Assembly: GCA_018269075.1 (NCBI GenBank)
Contig: JAFDVJ010000048.1
Span: 50,833-114,832 of the forward strand
Origin: Acidobacteriota bacterium
GTDB lineage: Bacteria; Acidobacteriota; Blastocatellia; Pyrinomonadales; Pyrinomonadaceae
Length of the DNA stretch: 64,000 nt
Direction of reading: 5' to 3'
Shown here piece by piece: positions 1-8,456 of the stretch. The position numbers were made by a program, and so were the translations under genes. Numbering within the stretch: the stretch's first letter is position 1; each line of letters begins with the position of its first letter. A model generated the notes under the pieces. The model was not told the DNA's origin. It was given only the letters and a program-made list of their open reading frames with translations, and searched no databases.

Positions 1-144
1 GTCGCCTCTGAGGTTGTCGAAAGGGCCGATAATAGTTTATCCTTGTCGTTTCTGACCTTTACGCACGAAATGGCGCGGGTCGTGATGTTGGAGCAGCTTT
101 ATCGAGCATTTACAATTATTAAGGGTTTTCCATATCAAAAATGA
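1..144 (+). CDS. 3' end of an unidentified upstream gene (partial)
   Basis: Frame 1 is open from the first base of the window to a TGA at 142-144, giving 47 codons. That stop overlaps the ATG of the next gene (ATGA), the usual arrangement of translationally coupled genes. The visible tail (..[18 protein letters not shown]) matches no family I recognise. The open frame and the overlap are seen directly; that it is a real gene is inference, because 47 open codons can occur by chance in GC-rich DNA. Confidence 0.4.
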   Translation, partial: VASEVVERADNSLSLSFLTFTHEMARVVMLEQLYRAFTIIKGFPYQK

Positions 145-494
145 CTGAGCTAAATTTAGACCAAATAAAAGACAGATTAATCGCCGAACGCGAGAATCTT
201 TTGAACAAACTGAAGGAGAACGATCTTTCGATCGACGATTCCGAAACGCCCGATCCGGTCGATCTGGCGGTCCGGAATTACTCCAAAAACGTGATGCTGG
301 CCGTTTCCGAAAACGAAAGCCGCCAGCTTCTGCTGATCAACGAGGCGATCGAGCGGATCGACAACGAGGAATACGGATCGTGTCAGAACTGCGAAAATCC
401 GATCAACCCGAAACGTCTCGACGCGATCCCGTGGGCGCGCTACTGCCTGAACTGTCAGGAGCTCGTCGAACAGGGTTTGCTGGAAGAAGATTAA
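141..494 (+). CDS. DksA/TraR-type C4 zinc-finger protein
   Basis: A 117-residue protein of the DksA/TraR family, whose members insert a coiled coil into the RNA polymerase secondary channel and alter initiation, often with ppGpp. The N-terminal 80 residues are charged and helical ([20 protein letters not shown]..), as expected for the coiled coil. The C-terminal part carries a four-cysteine zinc finger, CQNC at about residue 81 and CLNC at about residue 102. It is shorter than E. coli DksA (151 aa), so it may be a DksA-like paralogue and not DksA itself. The start overlaps the stop of the upstream frame. The TAA stop is also the first three bases of a tandem-repeat array that fills the gap to comF. 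Confidence 0.85.
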   Translation: MTELNLDQIKDRLIAERENLLNKLKENDLSIDDSETPDPVDLAVRNYSKNVMLAVSENESRQLLLINEAIERIDNEEYGSCQNCENPINPKRLDAIPWARYCLNCQELVEQGLLEED

Positions 495-577
495 AACCGG
501 GTAAAAGGTAAAAAGTAAAAGGTAAAACATTTCCTGCCTTGAAGTTTGCCTTTTTACCTTTTACCTTTAACCTTTAC
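492..577. repeat. Inverted tandem heptamer array (word TAAAAGG)
   Basis: Left arm 492-529: one longer unit (TAAAACCGGG), then TAAAAGG, TAAAAAG, TAAAAGG, TAAAACA. Right arm 549-577: CCTTTTTA, CCTTTTA, CCTTTAA, CCTTTAC, the reverse complement of the same word. The two arms could form a hairpin in RNA or DNA. The first unit starts exactly at the TAA stop of the DksA-like gene. The right arm ends two bases before the comF ATG, leaving no room for a normal Shine-Dalgarno site. Confidence 0.85.
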
Positions 578-579
578 AA

Positions 580-1305
580 ATGCTTCAAAAGATCTACGAT
601 TCCCTTTTATCTCTCGCGTATCCCCAATCCTGTCAGATTTGCCGCGATTCCGTCGAAAGCTCGGCGGACGGCGCGGCCTGCCGGCAATGCTGGCTGTCGA
701 CGCGCGTTTTCACCGGCGGCGAAACGCTCTGCGCGAAATGCTCGGCGGTGCTGTCGCTCGAAAAGAGCGCGCCCGATCAAACCTTCTGCCACCGCTGCGA
801 CGATCATTTTTACGACGCGGCCCGCGCCGTCGGGCTCTACGAAAAGGCGCTCGCCGCGTCGGTGCTTTTTCTCAAAACCGAGCCGTTCGTCGGCCGGACG
901 GCGCGCGCGCTATTCACGGCGGCCTTCGAAAATTCGCCGTTCCGCGACGCGACCGTGATCTTTCCCGTCCCGCTCTCGAAAAAAAGAGCGCGCGAACGCG
1001 GCTTTAACCAGGCCGAAATCCTCGCCGCCGTGCTGGCGAAGGAATTCGCGCTCGAAATCGACCGGCAGACGCTCGCGCGCAAGATCCACACGCCGCTCCA
1101 CCGCGCCGCGATGGACGCGCGCGCCCGCGAGCTGACCGTCGAAAACGCCTTCGAAGTGACGCGCCCGAAACTGGTCGAAAATCGAAAAATCCTGCTCGTC
1201 GACGACGTCTTCACCTCCGGCGCGACCGCCTCCGCCTGCGCCCGCGCCCTCCGCCGCCAGGGCGCCGAGCGGGTTTATGTGATGACGCTGGCCCGTGTTT
1301 TGTAA
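580..1305 (+). CDS. comF: ComF family phosphoribosyltransferase-like protein
   Basis: A 241-residue ComF (ComFC) protein. In naturally competent bacteria ComF is needed for DNA uptake or processing; in others its role is unclear. The N-terminal third holds CxxC pairs typical of the family zinc-binding region (CQIC, CRQC, CAKC, CHRC). The C-terminal half is a type I phosphoribosyltransferase fold with the PRPP-binding loop ILLVDDVFTSGAT at about residues 204-216. The length is normal for ComF. No Shine-Dalgarno is visible, because the bases before ATG belong to the heptamer array. The gene converges on the sugar dehydrogenase downstream. Confidence 0.9.
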   Translation: MLQKIYDSLLSLAYPQSCQICRDSVESSADGAACRQCWLSTRVFTGGETLCAKCSAVLSLEKSAPDQTFCHRCDDHFYDAARAVGLYEKALAASVLFLKTEPFVGRTARALFTAAFENSPFRDATVIFPVPLSKKRARERGFNQAEILAAVLAKEFALEIDRQTLARKIHTPLHRAAMDARARELTVENAFEVTRPKLVENRKILLVDDVFTSGATASACARALRRQGAERVYVMTLARVL

Positions 1306-1440
1306 AAGAGAAGAGGAGAAGAGGAGATAAATATTTCGTTCATCACATCGACTGTTAAATACTAACGGTCAAAATGATGAACGGTATATCCGTCTCCTCT
1401 TCTCCTCTTCTCCTCTTCTCCTCTTCTCCTTTTACCTCAA
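1306..1440. repeat. Inverted tandem 8-mer array (word TCTCCTCT)
   Basis: This fills the whole gap between the convergent comF and dehydrogenase stops. The left arm (about 1307-1330) has AGAAGAGG units. The right arm (1393-1437) has four TCTCCTCT units and one TCTCCTTT. The core between them holds a further inverted repeat (CGTTCATCA and TGATGAACG). It could act as a bidirectional terminator, but there is no conventional G/C stem followed by a T-run. Confidence 0.8.
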
Positions 1441-3474
1441 CTACGGCGCATCATACCCCGGCGCGGGCAGGTCGCCGGTGATGCCGAATTGCGTGATCAG
1501 GAACGTGCCGTTCGAGCTGCGGACGACGTACCAGACGCCGGTCGACGGGCGGAAGACGCCGATGTCGTCCTTGCCGTCGCCGTCGTAATCGCCGACCACC
1601 GGAATGTCGCCGGCCGAGCCCCAGTTGGTGATCTGCGGCGTGCCGTTCGAGCTTTGCAGGACATACCAGACGCCGTTGCGGAAAACGGCCTGATCGGCTT
1701 TGAAATCGCCGTCGAAATCGCCCTGCACCGGGACGTCGCCCGACGCGCCGAAGGCGACCGCGCCGAACGAATCGTTGGTGCTGTTCAGACGATACCAGAC
1801 GCCGTTCGAGGGCCGGAAAACGGCGGTGTCGTATTTGCCGTCGCCGTCGTAATCGGCCGGCGTCGGGACGTCGCCGTTCAGACCGAACGACCGGATGACG
1901 GCCGCGCCGTTCGACGAGTTGAGCCGGTACCAGACGCCGGTCGACGGCCGGAAGACCGTGAAATCGGCCTTCGCGTCGCCGTCGTAATCGCCCGCCGCCG
2001 GGACGTCGCCGTTCGCGCCGAACTGGATGATGCCGACCGTGTTGTCGCTGCTCCGGAAATTGTACCAGACGCCCGAAGACGGCCGGAAAACGGCGATGTC
2101 GGTGATGCTGTCGCCGTCGTAATCCTCGGGCGTCGGGATGTCGCCGTTCGCGCCGAAGCCCTGTATCCGGAACGTGCCGTTCGAGCTGTGGCTGACGTAC
2201 CAGACGCCGGTCGACGGCCGGAAGACCGAAACGTCGGTTTTGAAATCGCCGTCGAAATCGCCCGACGCCCGCGCGCGGACGATCCGGTCGATCTGCCCGT
2301 TGTTGTAGCAGACGTAAATCTCGCCGTCCTCGTCCTCGCCGAACGAAACGACGCTGCGCGGCGTGTCCTGCATCAGAATCGAAGACGCGCCGTCCCAGCG
2401 CCAGATCTCGCCCGAGCAATAATCGGCGTAAGTGTAGTTGCCGTTCGGGATATTGCCCTGCGCGCCGCGGTAGACGTAGCCGCCGCTGATCGAGCAGCGT
2501 CCGGCCGTGTGCGTGTACTGGAAGATCGGCATAATGAAATTGGTCGGCGTGCAGAGCCCGGGATCGAGATTCGTGCAGGTGTTGCCCTCGTAAACGCGCC
2601 AGCCGTAGTTGCCGCCGCCGTTGCTGATGACGTCGACTTCCTCGATCGAGCCCTGCCCGACGTCGGCGACCCAGAGCTGGTTCGTGCCGCCGCGGTCGAA
2701 CGAATAGCGCCACGGGTTGCGCATCCCGATCGTCCAGAGCTCCTGACAGGTGTTGCCGGCCGTCGTGCTGCCGCCGTCGCAGCGCGTCGTGTTCGCGCCC
2801 GTGAACGGGTTCGTCGGCGGGATCAGATACGGGTTCGGCGAGCCCTGCGGGACGTTGACGTCGATCCGCAGGATTTTGCCGAGCAGCTGCGCCGGATTCT
2901 GCGCGCGCGCGCCGGGATCGTTGGCCGAGCCGCCGTCGCCCATCCCGATGTAGAGATAGCCGTCCGGCCCGAATTCGACCATCCCGCCGTTATGGTTCGA
3001 AAACGGCTGCGGGATCGTCAGCAGGATCCGCTCGGTCGCGATGTCGCCCGTATTCGAAGCGCCGGTGCCGGTCGTCGTCTTATATTCGGCGATCACCGTC
3101 GCGCCGTCGGCGACGCGCGTGTAATCGACGTAAAATTTGCCGTTCGCCGTAAACTGCGGGTGAAACGTCAATCCCAGCAGCCCGCGCTCGTCGCCGGTCG
3201 AGGTCGGGATGACGATCTTCGAGCTCAGATTGATAAAATCGGTCGGCGTCGTCGCGCCCGGCTGCAGGACCTTGATGATGCCGCTCTGCTGAACGATAAA
3301 AATCCGCCGGCTGCCGTCGCGCGCGTTGCGCAGCAGAATCGGCCGCGTCAGTCCCGTCTGAAACGTCTGCAAACGCGACGTGTAGGGCGCCGCGACGCCC
3401 TGCGCCCAAATATTCACGGCCAGCAGCGAAAAACACAAAAGCATTCCGCCGGCCCAAAAACCTACTCTCTTCAT
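1441..3474 (-). CDS. Exported PQQ-type glucose/sorbosone dehydrogenase with C-terminal FG-GAP-like repeats
   Basis: A 677-residue exported protein. A signal peptide (MKRVGFWAGGMLLCFSLLAVNIWAQ) is followed by a GSDH-type six-bladed propeller at about residues 30-400 (GLLGLTFHPQF, NHNGGMVEFGPDGYLYIGMGDGG), the fold of PQQ-dependent soluble aldose dehydrogenases. From about residue 405 there are six repeats of about 45 residues with the pattern FRPSxGVWY..SS..FGxxGDxPxxxDYDGDGK, resembling FG-GAP/VCBS propeller blades with DxDxDG calcium loops. The first ATG (3474) has GGAG nine bases upstream; an upstream TTG is less likely. The substrate cannot be told from the sequence. Confidence 0.85.
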   Translation of the reverse strand: MKRVGFWAGGMLLCFSLLAVNIWAQGVAAPYTSRLQTFQTGLTRPILLRNARDGSRRIFIVQQSGIIKVLQPGATTPTDFINLSSKIVIPTSTGDERGLLGLTFHPQFTANGKFYVDYTRVADGATVIAEYKTTTGTGASNTGDIATERILLTIPQPFSNHNGGMVEFGPDGYLYIGMGDGGSANDPGARAQNPAQLLGKILRIDVNVPQGSPNPYLIPPTNPFTGANTTRCDGGSTTAGNTCQELWTIGMRNPWRYSFDRGGTNQLWVADVGQGSIEEVDVISNGGGNYGWRVYEGNTCTNLDPGLCTPTNFIMPIFQYTHTAGRCSISGGYVYRGAQGNIPNGNYTYADYCSGEIWRWDGASSILMQDTPRSVVSFGEDEDGEIYVCYNNGQIDRIVRARASGDFDGDFKTDVSVFRPSTGVWYVSHSSNGTFRIQGFGANGDIPTPEDYDGDSITDIAVFRPSSGVWYNFRSSDNTVGIIQFGANGDVPAAGDYDGDAKADFTVFRPSTGVWYRLNSSNGAAVIRSFGLNGDVPTPADYDGDGKYDTAVFRPSNGVWYRLNSTNDSFGAVAFGASGDVPVQGDFDGDFKADQAVFRNGVWYVLQSSNGTPQITNWGSAGDIPVVGDYDGDGKDDIGVFRPSTGVWYVVRSSNGTFLITQFGITGDLPAPGYDAP

Positions 3475-3498
3475 CTGTAATTTCTCCAAAATAAAACC

Positions 3499-3942
3499 TT
3501 ACCGGGGGACTTTTCCCTTACCCAGCTTCCGCAGATCCTCGCCGGCGTCCGCGGCGCGAAACAGGCGCGAGCATTTGCTGATGCGCAGCCTGCCGTTCGC
3601 GTCCGCATCGGCGTAGATCAGATATTTTTCGCCCTGCTTGAACAGCGCCTGAAAACGCGACGTCTCGTAAACGCTGACCTCGACGTGCGCGGCGTCCTTC
3701 CCTTTCCAGTATTTTTCGACGTCGAAGCCGAACACGCGATCGTCGCCGCTTTCTTTCTCGTCCGTGATCTCGCCGAGAAAAACCGCGCTCGAACGGTCGA
3801 ACGCCTCGCGCGTCGTCGGGATATAGCATTTCGCTGCGCCGGCCGCACAAACGACGCCGCCGTCCGCCGGCGCAACGGAAGAAAGTCCGAAACCGGCCGC
3901 CGCCGCCAGCGCGGCCCAAGCGATAATAAATCTGATTTTCAT
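3499..3942 (-). CDS. Exported TIMP-like protein
   Basis: A 147-residue protein starting at MKIRFIIAWAALAAAAGFGL, a clear signal peptide with AGGA upstream; the longer open frame starts without one. The mature part follows a pattern common in bacterial proteins related to the tissue-inhibitor-of-metalloproteinase (netrin-like) fold: a Cys-containing N-terminus, SSAVFLGEI, VEKYWKG, a central strand, EKYLIYAD, and the closing ISKCSRLFRAADAGEDLRKLG. The function in bacteria is not known. It lies just upstream of the dehydrogenase on the same strand (24 bp apart), so the two may be co-transcribed. Family assignment is from remembered pattern only. Confidence 0.65.
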   Translation of the reverse strand: MKIRFIIAWAALAAAAGFGLSSVAPADGGVVCAAGAAKCYIPTTREAFDRSSAVFLGEITDEKESGDDRVFGFDVEKYWKGKDAAHVEVSVYETSRFQALFKQGEKYLIYADADANGRLRISKCSRLFRAADAGEDLRKLGKGKVPR

Positions 3943-4027
3943 TTCATTTCCTGTCGGAGCCGACAAAATAAAAGGGTTCTCTAAATTGTAACGATTAGTT
4001 AAAGATAAAAGCAAGAATGTTTTTTAA

Positions 4028-4116
4028 GTGGAGAGTGGGGAGTGGAGAGTGGAGAGTGGAGAGTTAAAGGAAAAATCCTCGAACTCTCCACTCTCCACTC
4101 TCCACTCTCCACTCTA
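4028..4116. repeat. Inverted tandem heptamer array (word GGAGAGT)
   Basis: Left arm 4028-4066 (about five GGAGAGT-type units, one altered to GGGGAGT); right arm 4084-4116 (CTCTCCA units). On the minus strand the tsaD stop TAG overlaps the first AGAGTGG unit. The same word forms the array at 31233-31338, 27 kb away. Confidence 0.85.
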
Positions 4117-5190
4117 AAGCTTGTACCGCACTTTTTTGCGCCTGAGATCGGCGTCCTCGTTTTCGAGATTCTGGAGCCGCAGCGTGACGTCGGCGGTCAT
4201 CGCGTAATCCGCGCGCTCGCCTCTTTGCAGGTGGAAATGGCCGGCCGCCGCGATCATCGCCGCGTTGTCGGTCGACAGATGGCGCGACGGGAAATAGACC
4301 GGAATGCCGATCCGCGCGCCGAATTCTTCGGCCGCCGCGCGGAGCGCGCCGTTGCAGGCGACGCCGCCGGCGACGATCAGCGTCTCGGGCCGGAGCGCGG
4401 CGGCGAGCTTTTCGACGTTCGTCATCAGGCTTTTGATGACCGTCGCCTGAAAGCTCGCGGCGATGTCGCGAATCTCCGCCGACGGCTCTTCGCCCTCGCC
4501 GACCGGCACGACGCCGTGCTCGCGGATATAGCGCGAAACGGCCGTTTTCAGCCCGCTGAAGCTGAAATCCGGGCGGCCGTCGGAAATCTTCGCGATCGGA
4601 AATTTGATCCGCCGCGGGTCGCCGGTGCGCGCCAGCTTTTCGATCACCGGGCCGCCCGGATAAGCGAGGCCGAGCATCTTGCCGACCTTGTCGAACGCTT
4701 CGCCGGCGGCGTCGTCGCGCGTCCGCGAGACGACCTTGTATTTGCCTTCTTCGGGGACGTGAAAAAGATTCGTGTGGCCGCCCGAGACGATCAGCGCGAG
4801 CGCCGGGTAGCGGACCGGCGGATTGTCGAAGACGACCGAGTAAACGTGGCCCTCGATGTGATTGACGCCGACGAGCGGCACGCCGAGCCCGAAGGCGAGC
4901 GCCTTGGCGTAGGAAACGCCGACCAGCAGCGACCCGATCAGCCCCGGCCCCTGCGTGACGGCGACCGCGTCGAGGTCTTTTAATTCGATTCCCGCCGCGG
5001 CGACCGCCTCGACGACGACCGGATCGATCTTGTCGAGATGCGCGCGCGCCGCGACTTCCGGAAAGACGCCGCCGAACGGCCGGTGCAGCTCGATCTGCGA
5101 AGAAATGATCGACGAAAGAATCTCGCGCCCGTCGCGGACGACCGCCGCCGCCGTCTCGTCGCACGAGCTTTCGATGCCCAGAATCAACAT
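4114..5190 (-). CDS. tsaD: tRNA N6-adenosine threonylcarbamoyltransferase
   Basis: A 358-residue TsaD (Kae1/Gcp family). It transfers the threonylcarbamoyl group from TC-AMP to A37 of ANN-decoding tRNAs, together with TsaB and TsaE. Visible signatures are [16 protein letters not shown] at the N-terminus, the metal-binding HIEGH at about residues 111-115, and [12 protein letters not shown]. Length and motifs are normal. The neighbours are not tsaB or tsaE, so it is encoded apart from its partners. Its stop codon is fused to a GGAGAGT heptamer array, and a second array with a 9-bp word lies upstream of its start. Confidence 0.95.
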   Translation of the reverse strand: MLILGIESSCDETAAAVVRDGREILSSIISSQIELHRPFGGVFPEVAARAHLDKIDPVVVEAVAAAGIELKDLDAVAVTQGPGLIGSLLVGVSYAKALAFGLGVPLVGVNHIEGHVYSVVFDNPPVRYPALALIVSGGHTNLFHVPEEGKYKVVSRTRDDAAGEAFDKVGKMLGLAYPGGPVIEKLARTGDPRRIKFPIAKISDGRPDFSFSGLKTAVSRYIREHGVVPVGEGEEPSAEIRDIAASFQATVIKSLMTNVEKLAAALRPETLIVAGGVACNGALRAAAEEFGARIGIPVYFPSRHLSTDNAAMIAAAGHFHLQRGERADYAMTADVTLRLQNLENEDADLRRKKVRYKL

Positions 5191-5207
5191 TCCTCGATTG
5201 TAACAGA

Positions 5208-5335
5208 TTGGAGTTTGGGAAGTTTAGGAAGTTTGGGAAGTTTGGGAAGTTCGAGTAAGTTTGGGAAGTTTGGGAAGTTCGGGAAGAAAAACAAAAGTTC
5301 CCCGAACTTCCTCAACTTCCCAAACTTCCTCAACT
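5208..5335. repeat. Inverted tandem 9-mer array (word GGGAAGTTT)
   Basis: Left arm 5208-5285 with about seven units of GGGAAGTTT or close variants, interrupted by a GTTCGAGT stretch. Right arm 5297-5335 with GAACTTCCT, CAACTTCCC, AAACTTCCT. It lies between the start of tsaD and the end of the small membrane protein gene, both on the minus strand. Two units of the same word recur at 63863-63880. Confidence 0.8.
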
Positions 5336-5367
5336 AAAAAAACTAACAACCCGATGCGCCGGAAAGA

Positions 5368-5583
5368 TTATCGCGGGGCCTGTCTCTGCTGTTCGACCTC
5401 GGCGGGCGTTTTCGTATCGCCCGAGCCGAGATTCGTAAACACTCCGCTCATAAACAGGATCGCCGTGATGACGATGAAAGCGAACACGCTGATCAGCGCC
5501 CAGATCACGCCGCGATACGATTTCGCCGTGTCTTCACGGACGATTCGCTCCTCGCCGTTGACCGTAATCACATCTTTTGCCAT
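5368..5583 (-). CDS. Small single-span membrane protein
   Basis: 71 residues: a polar N-terminus of about 25 residues, one hydrophobic segment (VIWALISVFAFIVITAILFM, about residues 26-45), then a polar tail rich in Q, P and R. The start has GGAG upstream (AAGGAGAACGAATTTTT before ATG). I do not recognise a family. It may share a transcript with tsaD, but a repeat array of more than 100 bp separates them. That it is a real gene rests on the clean topology and ribosome binding site. Confidence 0.6.
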   Translation of the reverse strand: MAKDVITVNGEERIVREDTAKSYRGVIWALISVFAFIVITAILFMSGVFTNLGSGDTKTPAEVEQQRQAPR

Positions 5584-5760
5584 AAAAATTCGTTCTCCTT
5601 AAAATACAGTTTCGATATACCGAAGACGAATTTCGCAAAGCCCGTGCCAGATCGCCTAAACACCCCTCTGACAACGATTTATCGCGCCCGCGCCGAATCT
5701 CGTCCGGAAACGAAACGATTTTTTTTGAACGATTTCGATACGACCACCGCCCAACCCATC

Positions 5761-5789
5761 CGAAATCCGAAATCCGAAATCCGAAATCA
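5761..5789. repeat. Tandem heptamer array (word CGAAATC / GATTTCG)
   Basis: Four perfect CGAAATC units. Read on the minus strand, the TGA stop of the PP2C gene runs into the first GATTTCG unit. The same word is fused to the TGA stop of dnaJ at 39333. Only a weak opposite arm is visible (GATTTCG near 5735). Confidence 0.75.
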
Positions 5790-8354
5790 AATGATTCTGA
5801 CGATGATCATCGTCATATCGTCGTGCTGTTTCGCGCCGGCGGCGAAGCGGTCGGCACCGGCGACGATGTGGTCGAGGATTTCCTCCGAGCTTTTTTCGTA
5901 AACCGCTTTCAATTCGGCGAGCATCGCGTCCTCGCCCCATTCCTCCTCGTCGGGGTTCATCGCTTCGGAAATGCCGTCCGTGTAGCCGACGAGCAGATCG
6001 CCCGGTTCGAGCTGAATCTCGCCCTGCGTGTAGTTGACGAACATCGACGGCAGCATCCCGACGACCGCGCCGCCCTCTTCGAGCCGCAGCACGTCGCCGT
6101 TTTTCCGGAGCAGGAACGGCGGGTTATGGCCGGCGTTGACGTAGATCAGCCGCCGCGTCCGCGTGTCGAGCTGGGCGTAGAAAAACGTCGCGTAGCGGTT
6201 CGAGGTCGAGGCCTCGTAGACGAGCGTGTTGACGTGCTTCATCAGCGCGGCGAGGTCGCTGCCGCAGTGAATCGCCTGCCCGCGCAAAGACGCCTGGAGG
6301 CTCGCCATCATCAGCGACGCGCCGATGCCCTTGCCGGAAACGTCGCCGATCGCGATCCCGAATTGATGATCGGGCAGTTCGAGAAAGTCGTAGTAATCGC
6401 CGCCGACGCCCAGCGCCGGCCGGCACGCGCCCGTGTAATCCAATCCTTCGGTCGGCGGCAGCTCCTGCGGGAAAAGCCGCTCCTGCACCTCGCGGGCGAT
6501 CTCGAGCTCTCGGTTGAGACGCTCCTTCTGCGCGGCCTCGCGGGCGATCGCCTCGGTGAGCCGCGAATTTTCGAGCGCGAGGCCGGTCTGGACGGCAACC
6601 GATTTCAGTAATCGGAGATCGTTCGGCGTGTAGGGCTCTTCGGAACGCTTCGGGCTCAGGCTGATGACGCCGGCGAGCGAGTCTTTCGCGCCGATCGGCA
6701 GCAGGAGCTGCGAATTGAGCTCGCGGAGCTTTTCGCGCTCGGCCGCCGCCGCTTCTTCGTTGACCCACGAATCGGCTTCGTCCTGATAAACCGTCAGCGG
6801 CTCGTTGCGGCGGAGCTTTTCGACCGCCCGGTCGTCCTCGGAAAGGAGCACCGCCGGCGGCGTCTCGAACCCGAGCGCGTAGGCCGGCTCGAACTCGTTC
6901 CCGTTCCGGAGCAGAAGCGCGATCTGCGGCACGTGGAGCGATTCCGAGATCTTCGTCGAGACCGTTTCGAGGAGCGGCTTCGTCTCGACCATCGTCCGGA
7001 CGTTTTCGCTCAGTTCGCTGAGGATCTGCTCGGCGTCGTAGGCGTCGCGAAAGAACTTGCGGTCGACCCAGACGCGCAGGTTTTTAGCGACGTAATCGAT
7101 CAGCGGGATGACCGCGAAGCCGGCGGCGACAAAGCCGAGCTGCGCGGCGAAATCGAACCGGTCGCTGCGAAAGATCGAGATCACGCCGAGAATGACGAGC
7201 GTCAGCAGGATAAACTGGAGCGCCTTGACGCCGTTGCGGGCAAGCGCGTACTGCAGGCCCTGCCGGATCACGACGCCGACGTCCATCGCGCGGTGGACGA
7301 CGATCACGTAGGCCATCGTCAGCGGAAAGAGCAGCACCATAAAGAGCGCGAAGACGGCGAACCACCACGGCACGAAATCGAAGAACGAGCCGGTTTTGCC
7401 GCTGAGCGCCGCGTAGAGGACGATCAGAAAGGCGGGCAGCATCGCGGCCGTCGTTCCGTACAGCGTCAGCCGCAGCCGCCGCCGGGCGTCCGGGTTTTCG
7501 AGCGTCGCGCTCTTGTGGGCGAGCGCCGCGAAAAAGACGCCGATGCCCGTCAGGTTGAGAATCGCGGCGATCTGCTCGTAGGGATTCGAAATGAAATCGA
7601 AATAGCGCACCAGATCGAGCCCGGTCATCAGCTTGAACTGCGTCAGCAGACCCATCGCGAGCTGAAACGAAAGCGGCGCGATCAAAATCCATTTGGCCCA
7701 CGGGAATTTTTTGTCGAAGCTCCATCTTTCGGGGAAATAGATGCCGAAAAGGATCATCGACAGCGCCCACGTGTTGAAGAAAAGCGCCCGGAACGAGCCG
7801 CCGAGCGAGCCGCGGTCGTAATTTTCGAGCCCGTTGCTCGCGATCCCGAGCAGCACGAACAGCAGAATCCACGCGAGCGGGTCGCGCGGCCGCACGAAGA
7901 CGACCCAGAACCCGAGCAGCACGCAGAACGTCGGGATCACGTAAATCCAGACGAGCGCGATGAAAACGCGCGAGTAAAACGCGAAATTCCGGTCGAACCG
8001 TTGCGGCATCACGCTGCGTTCGAGACGCTCGGTGCCGCCGTCCGCCGTCCGCCGCTCGATCATCACCGCGACCGGCTCGCCGTCGCGCAGCGTGAGCAGC
8101 ACTTCGGCGTATTCGGTCGCGCCCTTGATCAGCCGGCCGTTGAGCCCGATCAGCCGGTCGCCGAGCTCGAAACCGGCGGCCGCGGCCTCCGGACTCATCG
8201 TCTGGACGCTGCCGTCCCTGAAAAACGGGATCTCGAATTCCCGCGAGAAAAGGCCGTACAAATTTCGGGCGTTGCCGAAATGGATGAAGAAAACCGAACC
8301 GACGAAAAGCAGCAAAAGCACCAATGGAATATATAGCGGCGTCGTTTTTTTCAT
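5787..8354 (-). CDS. PDZ, multi-span membrane, GAF and SpoIIE/RsbU-type PP2C phosphatase
   Basis: An 855-residue membrane phosphatase. From the N-terminus: one membrane segment, a PDZ-like domain (AAAGFELGDRLIGLNGRLIKGATEY), about seven more hydrophobic segments, a GAF-like sensor domain (LLETVSTKISESLHVPQ..), a linking helix (REVQERLFPQ) and a C-terminal SpoIIE-type PP2C domain (GVGGDYYDF, IAIGDVSGKGIGAS, GYTDGISEAMN). Such phosphatases act on anti-sigma-factor antagonists in partner-switching cascades. No anti-sigma or STAS gene is nearby, so its target lies elsewhere. I chose MKKTTPLYIPL as the start because it opens the first membrane span; the upstream ATG adds 17 residues without purpose. 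Confidence 0.85.
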   Translation of the reverse strand: MKKTTPLYIPLVLLLLFVGSVFFIHFGNARNLYGLFSREFEIPFFRDGSVQTMSPEAAAAGFELGDRLIGLNGRLIKGATEYAEVLLTLRDGEPVAVMIERRTADGGTERLERSVMPQRFDRNFAFYSRVFIALVWIYVIPTFCVLLGFWVVFVRPRDPLAWILLFVLLGIASNGLENYDRGSLGGSFRALFFNTWALSMILFGIYFPERWSFDKKFPWAKWILIAPLSFQLAMGLLTQFKLMTGLDLVRYFDFISNPYEQIAAILNLTGIGVFFAALAHKSATLENPDARRRLRLTLYGTTAAMLPAFLIVLYAALSGKTGSFFDFVPWWFAVFALFMVLLFPLTMAYVIVVHRAMDVGVVIRQGLQYALARNGVKALQFILLTLVILGVISIFRSDRFDFAAQLGFVAAGFAVIPLIDYVAKNLRVWVDRKFFRDAYDAEQILSELSENVRTMVETKPLLETVSTKISESLHVPQIALLLRNGNEFEPAYALGFETPPAVLLSEDDRAVEKLRRNEPLTVYQDEADSWVNEEAAAAEREKLRELNSQLLLPIGAKDSLAGVISLSPKRSEEPYTPNDLRLLKSVAVQTGLALENSRLTEAIAREAAQKERLNRELEIAREVQERLFPQELPPTEGLDYTGACRPALGVGGDYYDFLELPDHQFGIAIGDVSGKGIGASLMMASLQASLRGQAIHCGSDLAALMKHVNTLVYEASTSNRYATFFYAQLDTRTRRLIYVNAGHNPPFLLRKNGDVLRLEEGGAVVGMLPSMFVNYTQGEIQLEPGDLLVGYTDGISEAMNPDEEEWGEDAMLAELKAVYEKSSEEILDHIVAGADRFAAGAKQHDDMTMIIVRII

Positions 8355-8456
8355 AATTTTTTGAAAACTTTTGGCGGTATCTGCAACGTAGAAACAAAAT
8401 AACACATCTTTTCGGTGTTTGATACAATCCGCGAAGATATTTTTTCAGAGTAATTT

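Noticed and set aside
4028..5335. CRISPR-like repeats
   Set aside because: The units are 7-9 bp with no spacers and no cas genes are near; they are tandem words, not a CRISPR array.
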